Positions 1 through 9,125 are shown, counted from the stretch's first letter. The stretch is DNA of 38,654 nucleotides from Nitratireductor sp. (GCA_020441665.1 JAGRLT010000150.1:1-38654); one strand, 5' to 3'. The notes: a model not told the origin generated them from the sequence alone. A program made the numbers and translations.

Positions 1-613
1 CGCGGGCGCGGTGGGAAAGACCCAGATCGCCCCTGCCCGCCTCCCAGCCATGCTTCTCGCTCGCCGGCATCTCGCCGAAGGTCACGTCATGGCCATCCGG
101 CTTGAACACCGGATCATAGCCGAAGCCCTTGTCGCCGCGCGGCGGCCAGACCAGCTTTCCTTCGACCTCGCCGCGGAAATATTCGGCATGGCCATCGGGC
201 CAGCACAGGCACAGGACGGCAACGAAACGTCCGCTGCGGGCGGCGGGCTCCGTCGCGCCCTTGTTCTGAAGGGCCGCCTCGACCTTTTCCATCGCCATCG
301 CGAAATCGCGTCCCGAGCCGTCGGGCTTCTCCGCCCAGTCGGCCGTGTAGACGCCCGGCGCGCCGTCGAGCGCGTCGACGCACAGGCCCGAATCGTCGGA
401 AAGTGCGGGAATGCCCGCCGCCCTGGCTGCATGCCAGGCCTTGGTATAGGCGTTTTCCTCAAACGTCGTGCCGGTTTCCTCCGGCTCCGCCAGACCGTGC
501 TCGGCGGCCGATTTCGCTTTGAGGCCGAACGGCGCCAGCAGGTCGTTGAGCTCGGCGACCTTGCCGGCATTGTGCGTCGCCATGACGATTTCGGTCTGGT
601 TGAGCTTGCGCAT
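1..613 (-). CDS. rdgB: RdgB/HAM1 non-canonical purine NTP pyrophosphatase (3' end cut by window edge)
   Basis: This family hydrolyses dITP, XTP and ITP to monophosphates and so keeps deaminated purines out of DNA and RNA in the cytosol. The start is ATG at 613. Visible motifs are ATHNAGK (residues 12-18), the substrate-binding loop at the N-terminus; TFEENA (50-55); SDDSGL (72-77), carrying the catalytic Asp; a GYDPVF segment; and SHRAR at the window edge, where the family ends its nucleotide-binding surface. About 204 codons are visible and no stop is reached, so only the last few residues are missing. The gene starts 13 bp after the rph stop, so the two form an operon, a common rhizobial arrangement. 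Confidence 0.95.
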   Translation of the reverse strand, partial: MRKLNQTEIVMATHNAGKVAELNDLLAPFGLKAKSAAEHGLAEPEETGTTFEENAYTKAWHAARAAGIPALSDDSGLCVDALDGAPGVYTADWAEKPDGSGRDFAMAMEKVEAALQNKGATEPAARSGRFVAVLCLCWPDGHAEYFRGEVEGKLVWPPRGDKGFGYDPVFKPDGHDVTFGEMPASEKHGWEAGRGDLGLSHRAR

Positions 614-626
614 CTCGCCGTCCGGA

Positions 627-1331
627 TCAGCCGTTCTGCAGATTGACGAGATCGCCGATCCCGGCCTTGGCAAGGTTCATCAGCGCCAGGAATTCTTCCT
701 CGCTGAACGGCTTGCCTTCGGCGGTGCCCTGCACCTCGACCAGGCCGCCCGAACCGGTCATGACGAAATTGGCGTCGGTCCCGGCCGACGAATCCTCGGC
801 ATAGTCGAGGTCGAGAACCGGTGTTCCCTCATGGATGCCGCAGGAGATCGCGGCCACGTTGTCGGTCAGCACGCCGTCGCGCACCATGCCGCGATGCTTC
901 ATCCAGTGGATGCACTCCCTGAGCGCGATGAAGCCGCCGGTGATCGAGGCGGTGCGGGTGCCGCCATCGGCCTGGATGACGTCGCAGTCGACGGTGATCT
1001 GACGTTCTCCCAGCGCTTCGAGGTCGACGACCGCGCGCAGCGATCGGCCGATCAGCCGGGCGATTTCCTGGGTGCGGCCCGATTGCTTGCCCGTCGCCGC
1101 CTCGCGCCGCATCCGGTCATGGGTCGAGCGCGGCAGCATGCCGTATTCGGCCGTCACCCAGCCCTTGCCGCCGCCGCGCAGCCATGGCGGCACGCGCTCT
1201 TCCAGGCTCGCGGTGCACAGCACATGGGTGTTGCCGCATTTGATCAGGCAGGAACCTTCTGCATGCAGCGAAAAGCCCTTTTCGATGGTGACCTGACGCA
1301 TTTCATCGGCTTTGCGGTTGGAAGGGCGCAT
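627..1331 (-). CDS. rph: Ribonuclease PH
   Basis: Phosphorolytic 3'-5' exoribonuclease that trims tRNA precursors. The 234 residues match the usual length of about 238. The family opening [11 protein letters not shown] is at residues 2-12. [11 protein letters not shown] (63-73), GRTQEI (85-90, with the phosphate-binding Arg) and [18 protein letters not shown] (115-132) are hallmark segments. The ATG at 1331 is preceded by a GAGGA ribosome-binding sequence about 7 nt upstream, which supports this start. It is the first gene of an rph-rdgB pair and is divergent from hrcA across about 170 bp. Confidence 0.97.
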   Translation of the reverse strand: MRPSNRKADEMRQVTIEKGFSLHAEGSCLIKCGNTHVLCTASLEERVPPWLRGGGKGWVTAEYGMLPRSTHDRMRREAATGKQSGRTQEIARLIGRSLRAVVDLEALGERQITVDCDVIQADGGTRTASITGGFIALRECIHWMKHRGMVRDGVLTDNVAAISCGIHEGTPVLDLDYAEDSSAGTDANFVMTGSGGLVEVQGTAEGKPFSEEEFLALMNLAKAGIGDLVNLQNG

Positions 1332-1466
1332 GCTTTTTCCTCATGGGTTTGCCGGCGGGCACGGCCGGCGGGCGCCGGCGAGCGATGGAGTGGCGGGCTT
1401 GTAGAGCGATCGGGGGGAAAAGAAAAGGCGACGCCGGAACTAAATCGCCGGCGGGGCCGCGCTCAA

Positions 1467-1494
1467 TTGCATGGCGCAGCGAAAAGCCTATATT
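1467..1494 (+). promoter_or_regulatory. Candidate housekeeping promoter of hrcA
   Basis: A TTGCAT box (1467-1472) lies 16 bp from a TATATT box (1489-1494). The -10 ends only 6 nt before an ATG at 1501, so transcription would begin at or next to that codon. The upstream ATG at 1471 overlaps the -35 and therefore cannot be the start if this promoter is used. No CIRCE element (TTAGCACTC-N9-GAGTGCTAA) was seen. Confidence 0.55.
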
Positions 1495-1500
1495 TCGCCC

Positions 1501-2622
1501 ATGACGAAACAGGTTTTTCCAGGCGCGATGGCGGGCCCCAAAGGACCGAGGAGTTTTGAGCACGCGGGCGAACTGCTGAGCGATCTCGACATGCGCTCGC
1601 GCGCCGTCTTCCGCCTGATCGTGGAAAATTTCCTGGCGACGGGCGAGCCGCTCGGCTCGCGCAGCCTGTCGCGCGTCTTCAGCGAAAACCTGTCGGCGGC
1701 GACGATCCGCAACGTGATGAGCGATCTCGAACATCTTGGCCTGGTCTTCGCCCCCCATACCAGCGCCGGAAGGCTGCCGACGGAAGCCGGCATGCGGTTT
1801 TTCGTCGACAGTTTTCTGGAGATCGGCGACCTGTCCGAGGACGACCGGCGCTCGATCGATGCCCAGGTGCGCGCCAGCGGCGACGGCCGCACCGTGGAAA
1901 CCATCCTGACGGAAGCAAGCCATCTGCTGTCGGGCCTGACCCGCACTGCGGGCCTGGTCGCCAGTTCCAAGCGCGATATCCGCCTGAGGCAGATCGAGTT
2001 CGTGCGGCTCGAACCCGCCAAGGCATTGGTGGTGATCGTCGGCGACAATGGCGGGGTCGAAAACCGTGTCATCGACCTGCCGCCCGGCACCACGCCGTCT
2101 TCGCTGACCGAGGCCGCCAACTATCTCAATTCGCGGATCGCCGGGCTTACGCTCGGCGAAGCTCGCAGCCGCATGGAACGCCTGCACAACGAGGCGCGGG
2201 CGGAGCTCGACGCCCTGGTCCAGCGCATGGTCGATGCCGGGCTGGCGGTCTGGGCCGGCGCCCAGGACCGTGATCCGGGCCGGATCATCGTTTCCGGTCA
2301 CGCCAACCTGCTGGCCGATCTCAAGGCGCAGGAAGACCTTGCCCGGGTGCAGCAGCTGTTCGGCGAACTGGAAGAGCGGGAAAGCCTGATCCGCCTGCTC
2401 GATCTGGCCGAGGAGGGCGAGGGCGTGCGCATCTTCATCGGCGCCGACAACCGGCTGTTCTCGCAATCGGGCTCGTCGCTGATCGTCGCCCCCTATCGCG
2501 ATGAGAACCAGCGGGTGATCGGCGCGCTCGGCATTATCGGTCCGACCCGGCTCAACTATGCCCGCATCGTGCCGATGATCGACTATACGGCGGAAGTGGT
2601 CGGCAGGATGCTGCGGCGCTGA
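1501..2622 (+). CDS. hrcA: HrcA heat-inducible transcription repressor
   Basis: HrcA represses class I heat-shock genes (groESL and others) by binding CIRCE, and its activity depends on GroEL. From ATG 1501 the protein has 373 residues. The N-terminal winged helix contains [16 protein letters not shown] (65-80) and [11 protein letters not shown] (87-97), the most conserved HrcA block. The GAF-like C-terminal half ends with the conserved [17 protein letters not shown] segment. The start is uncertain: ATG 1471 gives 383 residues but lies within the putative -35. ATG 1501 fits a leaderless transcript. ATG 1528 gives 364 residues and has little ribosome-binding sequence. grpE follows in the same direction, a standard chaperone-control pairing. 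Confidence 0.95.
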   Translation: MTKQVFPGAMAGPKGPRSFEHAGELLSDLDMRSRAVFRLIVENFLATGEPLGSRSLSRVFSENLSAATIRNVMSDLEHLGLVFAPHTSAGRLPTEAGMRFFVDSFLEIGDLSEDDRRSIDAQVRASGDGRTVETILTEASHLLSGLTRTAGLVASSKRDIRLRQIEFVRLEPAKALVVIVGDNGGVENRVIDLPPGTTPSSLTEAANYLNSRIAGLTLGEARSRMERLHNEARAELDALVQRMVDAGLAVWAGAQDRDPGRIIVSGHANLLADLKAQEDLARVQQLFGELEERESLIRLLDLAEEGEGVRIFIGADNRLFSQSGSSLIVAPYRDENQRVIGALGIIGPTRLNYARIVPMIDYTAEVVGRMLRR

Positions 2623-2649
2623 GCGTGGGCATTTTCCGCACTTCAGGGG

Positions 2650-2678
2650 TTGATTTTTCTTACCTGCGATCAGATATC
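2650..2678 (+). promoter_or_regulatory. Possible promoter of grpE
   Basis: TTGATT (2650-2655) is separated by 17 bp from GATATC (2673-2678) in the 128-bp hrcA-grpE gap. The spacing is right for sigma70 or sigma32, but the box matches are moderate. An independent heat-shock promoter would be normal for grpE. This is inference. Confidence 0.35.
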
Positions 2679-2750
2679 GGGGCCAACGAGGCCGGGCAGG
2701 ACGAATGTTGCCCGGCGGAAATTCCGGTCAGGACCGACAGGACGACAAAG

Positions 2751-3431
2751 ATGACGGACAATACCGAGCATCAGGGCAAGGATGTGAACGAGGAAGCCCG
2801 GTTCGAGGAAGCCGGCGAGAGGGCGCAAGCATCTGATTCCCTGAGTGAAGAAGCAGAAATGGAAATTGCAGAACAGGCCGCGCAGAGCGGATTTTCAAGC
2901 CCGGCGGCGTTTCTGGCGGCCGAACTGGAACGCGCCGAACAGGAAAAGACCGAATTGCATGAGCGCTATCTGAGAGCCCATGCGGAGATGGAGAACCTGC
3001 GCCGCCGCACCCAGAAGGACGTCGCCGATGCGCGGGAATATTCGATTGCCGGCTTTGCCCGCGAAATGCTGCAGGTTGCCGACAATCTGCGCCGGGCGAT
3101 CGAGACGATTCCCGAGGAATCGCGCAATGAGGGCAATGCCGGTCTCAACGCGCTGATCGAAGGCGTCGAGATGACCGAGCGCGCCATGATGCAGGGGCTC
3201 GAAAAGCACGGCGTGAAGAAGATCTCGCCGCTCAACGAGAAGTTCGACCCCAATCTGCATCAGGCCATGTTCGAGATCCCCAATGCCGACGTGCCGAACA
3301 ATACGGTGCTCAACGTGGTGCAGGAAGGCTTCGTGATCGGCAATCGCTGTCTGAGGCCTGCCATGGTCGGCGTCTCGAAAGGCGGACCGAAAGCGCCGAA
3401 GCCGGAAGCCGCCGAGGCGCAGGGCGGATAG
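2751..3431 (+). CDS. grpE: GrpE nucleotide exchange factor for DnaK
   Basis: GrpE releases ADP from DnaK and acts as a dimer in the cytosol. The 226-residue protein has an acidic, disordered N-terminus (1-45), a long coiled-coil helix (about 55-100, including [20 protein letters not shown]) and the C-terminal beta domain with [13 protein letters not shown] (165-177) and [20 protein letters not shown] (189-208), the GrpE signature. The start at ATG 2751 is chosen because AGGA lies 8-9 nt upstream and the family lacks the extra residues read from upstream codons. It lies downstream of hrcA. Confidence 0.95.
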   Translation: MTDNTEHQGKDVNEEARFEEAGERAQASDSLSEEAEMEIAEQAAQSGFSSPAAFLAAELERAEQEKTELHERYLRAHAEMENLRRRTQKDVADAREYSIAGFAREMLQVADNLRRAIETIPEESRNEGNAGLNALIEGVEMTERAMMQGLEKHGVKKISPLNEKFDPNLHQAMFEIPNADVPNNTVLNVVQEGFVIGNRCLRPAMVGVSKGGPKAPKPEAAEAQGG

Positions 3432-3467
3432 GGCGGGAATTGGCCTGGCGCGCGCCTAAAAGGCCGT

Positions 3468-3496
3468 TTGCAAAAAGCCGCAGGCGGGCTTAGTTC
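3468..3496 (+). promoter_or_regulatory. Candidate promoter of glnD
   Basis: TTGCAA (3468-3473), a 17-bp spacer and TAGTTC (3491-3496). The -10 ends 9 nt before the glnD ATG at 3506, so the predicted leader is only a few nucleotides or absent. No ribosome-binding sequence precedes this ATG, which fits leaderless translation. Confidence 0.5.
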
Positions 3497-3505
3497 TGCG
3501 CCGAT

Positions 3506-6274
3506 ATGGCAAAACCCCTCAATCCCCGCCCGCTGGTTACGCTTACCCGGCTCCATGCCGAGGTCGAGGCGATTGCGACCGCTTCACCGAAGAGCGCCGC
3601 CGATCCGGCAACCCGGGCGCAAATCCTCAAGCACCTCAAGCAGGTCAACCGCGACGGCCGTGAGCGGGCCGAGGAATTGCTGCTCGGCGATGGCGACGGA
3701 ACGCTGTGCGCCAAGCGGATCGCCAACCTGCAGGACACGCTGGTCAAGGCGATCTACCGGTTCGCCTGCGATCACGTCTATCGCAACGACAACCGTTCGA
3801 GCGGCGAGCGGCTGACCATCGCCGCGGTGGGCGGGTATGGCAGGGGCACGCTGGCACCCGGCTCCGACATCGACCTTCTGTTCATCCTGCCGTTCAAGCA
3901 GACCGCCTGGTGCGAGCAGGTGGTGGAATACGTCCTGTATTTTCTCTGGGACATGGGTTTCAAGGTCGGCCACGCGACGCGCAATCTCGATGAGTGCATG
4001 CGTCAGGCCAGGGCCGACATGACGATCCGCACCTCGATCCTGGAAGCCCGCTTCATCGACGGCGACGAGGAATTGTTCGCTGAGCTCGAGAAACGCTTCC
4101 GCAAGGAGATCGTTGCCCGTACCACCAAGCAGTTCATCGACGCGAAGCTTGCCGAGCGCGATCAGCGTCACAAGAAGGCGGGCGAATCGCGCTATCGCGT
4201 CGAGCCCAACATCAAGGACGGCAAGGGCGGCCTGCGCGACCTGCACACGCTCTACTGGATCGGCAAGTATTACTACAAGGTAGAGCGGCCGAGCGAACTG
4301 GTCAGCGCCGGGCTGTTTTCCGAGGACGAATACCAGCGCTTCAAGCGGGCCGAACGCTTTCTGTGGACCGTTCGCTGCCACATGCATTTCATGACCGGGC
4401 GGGCCGAGGAGCGCCTGTCCTTCGATCTGCAGCGCGATCTTGCCACCCGCCTCAAATACATTTCCCATGGCGGGCTGCTCGAGGTCGAGCGCTTCATGAA
4501 GCACTATTTCCTGATCGCCAAGGAGGTCGGCGATCTGACGCTGATTGTCTGTGCGGAACTTGAGGAGGAGCAGGCCAAATCCGTTACCGGGATCAACGGC
4601 CTGATCCGCTCGATCCGCTTTCCCGTGCGCAAGATCGCCGGCTCGAAGGATTTCGTCGACGATCACGGCCGGATCAACGTGGCCGATGAAAAGGTTTTCG
4701 AGCGCGATCCGGTCAATCTGCTGCGGCTGTTCAAATTCGCCGACGACAACAATCTCGACATCCACCCCGATGCGCGCCACCTGATCGCCAATTCGCTCAG
4801 GCTGGTAGACCGTGCCTTGCGCGCCGACGAGGAGGCGAACCGGCTCTTTCTGGCGATCATCACCTCGCGCAACGGGCCGGAAGTGCTGCTGAGAAAGATG
4901 AACGAGACCGGCCTGCTCGGAAGGTTCATTCCGCCCTTCGGCAAGATCGTCGCCATGATGCAGTTCAACATGTATCACCATTATACGGTCGACGAGCATC
5001 TGATCCGTGCCGTCGGCGTGCTGTCGGCCATCGAGCGCAACATCATCGGCCAGGACCACCCGCTGTCCTCGCGCCTGCTGCCCGATATCGAGGACCGCGA
5101 GGCGCTCTATCTCGCCGTGCTGATCCATGACATCGCCAAGGGCAGGCGGGAGGATCATTCGGTTGCCGGTGCCCGCGTCGCCCGCAGCCTGTGCCCGCGG
5201 CTCGGCTTTTCGCGCGAGCGCACCGAACTCGTCTCCTGGCTGGTGCAGGAACACCTGACCATGAGCATGACGGCGCAGTCGCGCGATCTGTCCGACCGCA
5301 AGACCATCGAGACGTTTGCCGCCACCGTGCAGTCGATCGAGCGGCTGCGCTATCTCGTCGTGCTCACGGTCTGTGATATCCGTGCGGTCGGACCCGGTGT
5401 GTGGAACGGCTGGAAGGGGCAGTTGCTGCGAACGCTCTACCACGCGACGGTGCCGCTTCTGACCGGCGGCTTTACCGAGATCGATCAGGGCGGCGCGGTC
5501 GGCCAGGCCAGGGCCGAGCTTTCCGCCGCCTTGCAGGACTGGGAGCCGGGCGAACTCAAGACCATTCTCGATCTCCACTACGATCCCTATTTCCTGTCGA
5601 CGCCGTTTGAAAACCAGATTCGCCACATGACGCTTCTGCGCGATGTGCAGCGCAAGGGCGAGCGTCTGGCAACCATGGTCCACACCAAGGAATTCGAGGC
5701 GATCACCGAGATCAACGTCCTGTCGCCCGACCATCCCAAGCTGTTGTCGATCCTTGCGGGAAGCTGTGCGGCGGCGGGCGCCAACATCGTCGACGCCAAG
5801 ATCCACACCACGCGGGACGGCCGCGCCCTCGACACGATCTTCATCAACCGGGAATTCGACGACGAGCGCGAGGAACTGGCCCGCGCCGAACGGGTCTCGG
5901 CCCTGATCCGCGATGCGCTGACCGGCAAGGTGCGGCTTGGCGAACTGCTCGAAAAGCAGCCCAGGCCCAAGCGCTCGGCAAAGGCGTTCTCGGTGCAGCC
6001 GGAAGTGTCGATCAACAACAACCTTTCGAACCATTTCACGGTGATCGAGGTCAAATGCCTTGACCGGCCGGGCGTTCTGTCCGACATCGCCTTCGCCATT
6101 TCGGAACTCAGCCTGGACATCGCCTCGGCCCAGATCGCGACCTTTGGCGAGAAGGTCATCGACAGTTTCTACGTGACCGACCTTGTCGGCGACAAGATTA
6201 CGCTGGAAAGCCGTCAGCGCCGGATCATCGATACGCTGACAACGGCGATCAAATCGGGTACGGCAAGAATCTAG
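3506..6274 (+). CDS. glnD: Bifunctional PII uridylyltransferase/uridylyl-removing enzyme GlnD
   Basis: GlnD senses glutamine and uridylylates or deuridylylates PII proteins (GlnB/GlnK), which sets nitrogen status signalling. The 922 residues are typical for alphaproteobacteria. Order: the nucleotidyltransferase domain with GGYGRG (109-114) and GSDIDLLF (119-126); the central PII-UTase segment with VEPNIKDGKGGLRDLHTLYW; the HD hydrolase domain with HDIAKGRREDHS (about 541-552); and two ACT domains (about 735-800 and 845-915) for glutamine sensing. All catalytic motifs are intact. It stands between grpE and murJ and appears to have its own promoter. glnD next to murJ/mviN is a common rhizobial neighbourhood. 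Confidence 0.97.
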   Translation: MAKPLNPRPLVTLTRLHAEVEAIATASPKSAADPATRAQILKHLKQVNRDGRERAEELLLGDGDGTLCAKRIANLQDTLVKAIYRFACDHVYRNDNRSSGERLTIAAVGGYGRGTLAPGSDIDLLFILPFKQTAWCEQVVEYVLYFLWDMGFKVGHATRNLDECMRQARADMTIRTSILEARFIDGDEELFAELEKRFRKEIVARTTKQFIDAKLAERDQRHKKAGESRYRVEPNIKDGKGGLRDLHTLYWIGKYYYKVERPSELVSAGLFSEDEYQRFKRAERFLWTVRCHMHFMTGRAEERLSFDLQRDLATRLKYISHGGLLEVERFMKHYFLIAKEVGDLTLIVCAELEEEQAKSVTGINGLIRSIRFPVRKIAGSKDFVDDHGRINVADEKVFERDPVNLLRLFKFADDNNLDIHPDARHLIANSLRLVDRALRADEEANRLFLAIITSRNGPEVLLRKMNETGLLGRFIPPFGKIVAMMQFNMYHHYTVDEHLIRAVGVLSAIERNIIGQDHPLSSRLLPDIEDREALYLAVLIHDIAKGRREDHSVAGARVARSLCPRLGFSRERTELVSWLVQEHLTMSMTAQSRDLSDRKTIETFAATVQSIERLRYLVVLTVCDIRAVGPGVWNGWKGQLLRTLYHATVPLLTGGFTEIDQGGAVGQARAELSAALQDWEPGELKTILDLHYDPYFLSTPFENQIRHMTLLRDVQRKGERLATMVHTKEFEAITEINVLSPDHPKLLSILAGSCAAAGANIVDAKIHTTRDGRALDTIFINREFDDEREELARAERVSALIRDALTGKVRLGELLEKQPRPKRSAKAFSVQPEVSINNNLSNHFTVIEVKCLDRPGVLSDIAFAISELSLDIASAQIATFGEKVIDSFYVTDLVGDKITLESRQRRIIDTLTTAIKSGTARI

Positions 6275-6276
6275 AC

Positions 6277-6303
6277 CTAGAGCCTTTTCCACCTGATCGT
6301 GCT
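6277..6303 (+). other. Degenerate half of a possible dispersed palindromic repeat
   Basis: The short gap after glnD contains CTAGAGCCTTTTCC followed by ACCTGATCG. It resembles one arm of the AGAGC-anchored palindromic intergenic repeats common in Rhizobiales, but the matching second arm is absent here. Weak evidence, based on resemblance only. Confidence 0.25.
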
Positions 6304-6332
6304 GGTGGCGCGTTATCCTGGAGTATTCCGCC

Positions 6333-7889
6333 TTGGGGCTGGTATCCAAATTCCTGTCCGTGGGCTCCGCCACGCTGGCGAGCCGGGTTCTGGGCTTTGC
6401 CCGTGAGGCGATGATCGCCGCCTTTCTCGGCGCCGGTCCGGTTGCCGACGCCTTTTATGCAGCATTCCGCTTTCCCAACCTGTTCCGCCGCCTTTTTGCC
6501 GAGGGCGCGTTCAACTCGGCCTTTGTGCCGCTGTTTGCGCGTGAGCTCGAGACCGGCGGCAGGCCTGCGGCGCGGCAATTCGCCGAGGAGGTTCTGTCCT
6601 CGCTGCTGCTGGTGCTGCTGACGCTGTCGGCCCTCGCCATGCTCTTCATGCCGTTTCTGACCGGCACGGTCGTGGCGCCGAAATTCGCCGACGAGCCGGC
6701 CAAGTTCGAACTGACCGTCGAACTCGGGCGGATCATGTTTCCCTATCTGACGGCGATGTCGCTGGTGGCGATGTTTTCCGGCATCCTCAATTCCTTCCGC
6801 CGCTATTTTCTCGCCGCCCTGGCGCCGGTCCTGCTCAATGTGGTGCTGATCGCCGTTCTCGTCTTCTGCTGGTCGAACGGCACCGGCGGCGCCGCCCTCG
6901 GCCGGGCCATGGCCTGGGGAGTGAGCGTTTCGGGCGCGCTGCAATTGGCATTGCTTGCCTATGGCATCCTGCGCGAGGGCTTTCCGGTATCGCTCAAGGT
7001 TCCGCGCTTCTCGGCTCCGGTCAAACGCCTGCTGAAACTTGCCGTCCCCACCGCGATCGCCGCCGGCATCGCCCAGATCAACCTGCTGGTCGGCCAGGTG
7101 ATCGCCTCGGCGCAGGATGGCGCGATCGCGATCCTCAACTATGCCGACCGGCTGATGCAATTGCCGCTCGGCATCATCGCGGTGTCGATCGGCGTCGTGC
7201 TGTTGCCGGAACTGACCCGGGCGCTGGCCGGCGAAGACCGCAAGGAGGCGCTCAAGCTGCAGAACCGCAGCGTCGAATTCGGCCTCGGGCTTATGGTGCC
7301 GGCAGCGATCGGCCTCTATCTCATTCCCGAAGCGCTGATCGCGCTGATCTATGAGCGCGGCGCCTTTACCCGCGACGTGACGCTGGTGACCGCCCAGGTT
7401 CTGGCGATCTATTCGCTGGGCCTGCCCGCCGTGGTGCTGACCAAGATCTTCCAGCCCTCCTTCTATTCGCGCCAGGATACGAGAACGCCGATGTGGTTTG
7501 CCGGCGTCAATGCCGCGGTCAACATTGCCCTGGCGCTCTTTCTGTTTCCCCGCCTCGGCATTACCGGTCTTGCCTGGGCCTTTTCGATCGCCAGCTGGGT
7601 CAACGCGGCCCTGCTCGGCGTGACGCTCTATGCCGGCAATCACTACCGTCCCGACAGCGCGACCTTGCGCAATGTGATGTTCCTGGTCTTTGCCAGCGGC
7701 GTCATGGCGGTGGCGATCATCCTGATGCGCGGCTGGCTCGGCGCTTCGCTGCTCGATGCCGGGCTGATGGCGCGCATCGGCATGATCCTGCTGATCGTCT
7801 TCGTCTCCATGGCGGTCTATTTCGCCATCGCGCTGGCAAGCGGCGCGCTGCCCCGGCGCAAGCTGATGCGGCTTGCCGGCGGCGGGTAA
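6333..7889 (+). CDS. murJ: MurJ lipid II flippase (MviN family)
   Basis: MurJ flips lipid II across the inner membrane for peptidoglycan synthesis. The 518-residue protein is almost entirely hydrophobic, consistent with the family's 14 transmembrane helices. It shows the family N-terminus with SRVLGFAREAMIAAFLGAG, AFYAAFRFPNLFRRLFAEGA and NSAFVPLF, including the functionally important basic residues of the central cavity. The start is TTG at 6333, with GGAG 9 nt upstream at 6320-6323. It lies 58 bp after glnD and converges with a thioesterase gene, only 3 bp separating the stops. Confidence 0.96.
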   Translation: MGLVSKFLSVGSATLASRVLGFAREAMIAAFLGAGPVADAFYAAFRFPNLFRRLFAEGAFNSAFVPLFARELETGGRPAARQFAEEVLSSLLLVLLTLSALAMLFMPFLTGTVVAPKFADEPAKFELTVELGRIMFPYLTAMSLVAMFSGILNSFRRYFLAALAPVLLNVVLIAVLVFCWSNGTGGAALGRAMAWGVSVSGALQLALLAYGILREGFPVSLKVPRFSAPVKRLLKLAVPTAIAAGIAQINLLVGQVIASAQDGAIAILNYADRLMQLPLGIIAVSIGVVLLPELTRALAGEDRKEALKLQNRSVEFGLGLMVPAAIGLYLIPEALIALIYERGAFTRDVTLVTAQVLAIYSLGLPAVVLTKIFQPSFYSRQDTRTPMWFAGVNAAVNIALALFLFPRLGITGLAWAFSIASWVNAALLGVTLYAGNHYRPDSATLRNVMFLVFASGVMAVAIILMRGWLGASLLDAGLMARIGMILLIVFVSMAVYFAIALASGALPRRKLMRLAGGG

Positions 7890-7892
7890 CAG

Positions 7893-8327
7893 CTATCGCA
7901 GATAGTCCTCGAGCTTGAGCTGCATCAGCCTGTCGAGCGGCTGCGGCTTGCGGCTTTGCCGGTCGACATAGACATGGACGAAATGACCCTGGGCCGCGGC
8001 CGTTTCCTCGTCATTGCGGAACAGGGCGATCTCGTAGCGCACCGAGGACGTCCCCATATGGCCGACCCGGATACCGGCGACGACCGTATCGGGAAACGCC
8101 ATTTCGGAAAAATAGGCACAGCCGGTCTCGACCACCATGCCGATGATCTTGCTGGTCATCGGGTCGAGCAATCCCTGCTCGATGAGCCAACCATTGATGG
8201 CGGTATCGAACAGGGCGTAGTGCACCACATTGTTCATGTGGCCATACATGTCGTTGTCGGCCCAGCGGGTCTGCAATTTGCGAAAAGCCGGAAATTCGTC
8301 GCGGGAAAGCGGGGTCTGCCGTGCCAT
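7893..8327 (-). CDS. Hot-dog fold acyl-CoA thioesterase (4HBT/YbgC-like)
   Basis: The 144-residue protein is a single hot-dog domain of the 4-hydroxybenzoyl-CoA thioesterase superfamily. RWADNDMYGHMNN (21-33) is the catalytic loop, with Asp26 at the usual nucleophile or general-base position, followed by VVHYALFDTAINGWL on the long helix. The substrate cannot be read from sequence; small acyl-CoA hydrolysis is likely. ATG 8327 is chosen because it has AAGG upstream and gives the normal family length. Codons further upstream would add a basic tail unlike the family. It begins 35 bp after the stop of the unknown gene upstream and is probably cotranscribed with it. Confidence 0.85.
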   Translation of the reverse strand: MARQTPLSRDEFPAFRKLQTRWADNDMYGHMNNVVHYALFDTAINGWLIEQGLLDPMTSKIIGMVVETGCAYFSEMAFPDTVVAGIRVGHMGTSSVRYEIALFRNDEETAAAQGHFVHVYVDRQSRKPQPLDRLMQLKLEDYLR

Positions 8328-8362
8328 CTTGGTTTGCCTTGTTGGATCCGCCGCGCGGGCCG

Positions 8363-9001
8363 CTAAAACCCAAGCCGGATTTCGCGGTTCCAACTCAGAT
8401 TGGCCGTGCGGGCGATGATGTTCAACCACATCCTTACCTGACTTTCCGAATTATTGGTGTTCATCCACCAGCCGTTTTCCAGATTTGCCGCATAGCGCAG
8501 CGCCTTCTTTCGCATGGCAGGGCTGTCGAACAGGTCTTCCGGCCGGTGAGCGATCAGGCGCCTTGAACGGGTCTGCTCCTTCGACAGGCGCTCCAGAAAA
8601 CCGCTTTCTTCCGACAGAAGGAGGAGGGTCGCTCCCAATGCCTGCTTCAGGTTCTGATACAGATAGGTCTGCCCCCTGATGGTGACCGGAAACCTTCCGG
8701 TAGCGCGGCTGTTGCGACCCGCCAGCGATGCGGGAAGCGCCAGTTCGGCAAACCCGATCACGGCTCTGCTGGCGACAGCGGACGGTTCGCCATCACCCGC
8801 GCCGGTCGCCATGCGGTCGTCGCCATTGCCTGCGCCGGAAGCCGGGACGAACCGCTCCTGCGCCAGATCGTATTCCCATTCCGGTTCCAGCGGATTGCTG
8901 CCCGACAGGATTTTCCCGTTGCCCGCAACGGCAATAAACTTCGCACCGTCAAGCTGCGCCAGTTGCTGTTTGAATTTCCCGATCTCGACAAATGCCGGCA
9001 T
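8363..9001 (-). CDS. Unrecognised protein of 212 residues
   Basis: I do not recognise this protein. ATG 9001 has GGAGG 5 nt upstream; a TTG at 9013 is the only nearby alternative. There is no signal peptide, transmembrane helix or lipobox. A compact N-terminal part (about 1-50, mixed alpha/beta in look) is followed by a Gly/Asp/Ala-rich stretch (about 55-75), which is probably a linker. The C-terminal part (about 80-212) is richer in charged residues and Trp and ends in NGWWMNTNNSESQVRMWL and NREIRLGF. Its own promoter is unusually AT-rich and contains a palindrome, so expression is probably controlled. The thioesterase gene follows 35 bp downstream. The function is unknown. Confidence 0.8.
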   Translation of the reverse strand: MPAFVEIGKFKQQLAQLDGAKFIAVAGNGKILSGSNPLEPEWEYDLAQERFVPASGAGNGDDRMATGAGDGEPSAVASRAVIGFAELALPASLAGRNSRATGRFPVTIRGQTYLYQNLKQALGATLLLLSEESGFLERLSKEQTRSRRLIAHRPEDLFDSPAMRKKALRYAANLENGWWMNTNNSESQVRMWLNIIARTANLSWNREIRLGF

Positions 9002-9040
9002 GGCCGCCTCCAACTCTCGCTAAAAGGTCAATCCACACAT

Positions 9041-9067
9041 ATTATAATTTCTTATAAGGAATTGCAA
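9041..9067 (-). promoter_or_regulatory. Promoter of the unknown gene and thioesterase
   Basis: Read on the minus strand, TTGCAA (9067-9062) is followed by a 15-bp spacer and a perfect TATAAT (9046-9041), about 40 bp upstream of the ATG. The spacer is short for sigma70. The DNA around it is markedly AT-rich compared with the rest of the window. Confidence 0.55.
9046..9063. promoter_or_regulatory. 18-bp near-perfect palindrome, candidate operator
   Basis: AATTTCTTATAAGGAATT reads the same on both strands except for one base pair per half. It fills the spacer and touches both promoter boxes of the gene starting at 9001, where a bound dimeric regulator would block RNA polymerase. Which regulator binds cannot be told from the sequence. 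Confidence 0.5.
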
Positions 9068-9125
9068 GTAAACCCCTCTAAATTGCCCGGATGCATTCCG
9101 GATGCGTGGAGGCAGCGCCAGTTCG

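Noticed and set aside
1332-1500. CIRCE element upstream of hrcA
   Set aside because: No TTAGCACTC or GAGTGCTAA arm was seen between rph and hrcA.
3446-3466. Terminator after grpE at the GGCGCGCGCC palindrome
   Set aside because: The palindrome has no loop and there is no T-run; the bases just downstream are better explained as the glnD promoter.
3584-6373. Very long minus-strand open frame opposite glnD (929 codons)
   Set aside because: An antisense frame kept open by high GC; glnD on the other strand has all family motifs.
9002-9125. AT-rich gap as a sign of horizontal transfer
   Set aside because: Only the promoter is AT-rich; codon use of the neighbouring genes looks like the rest of the window.
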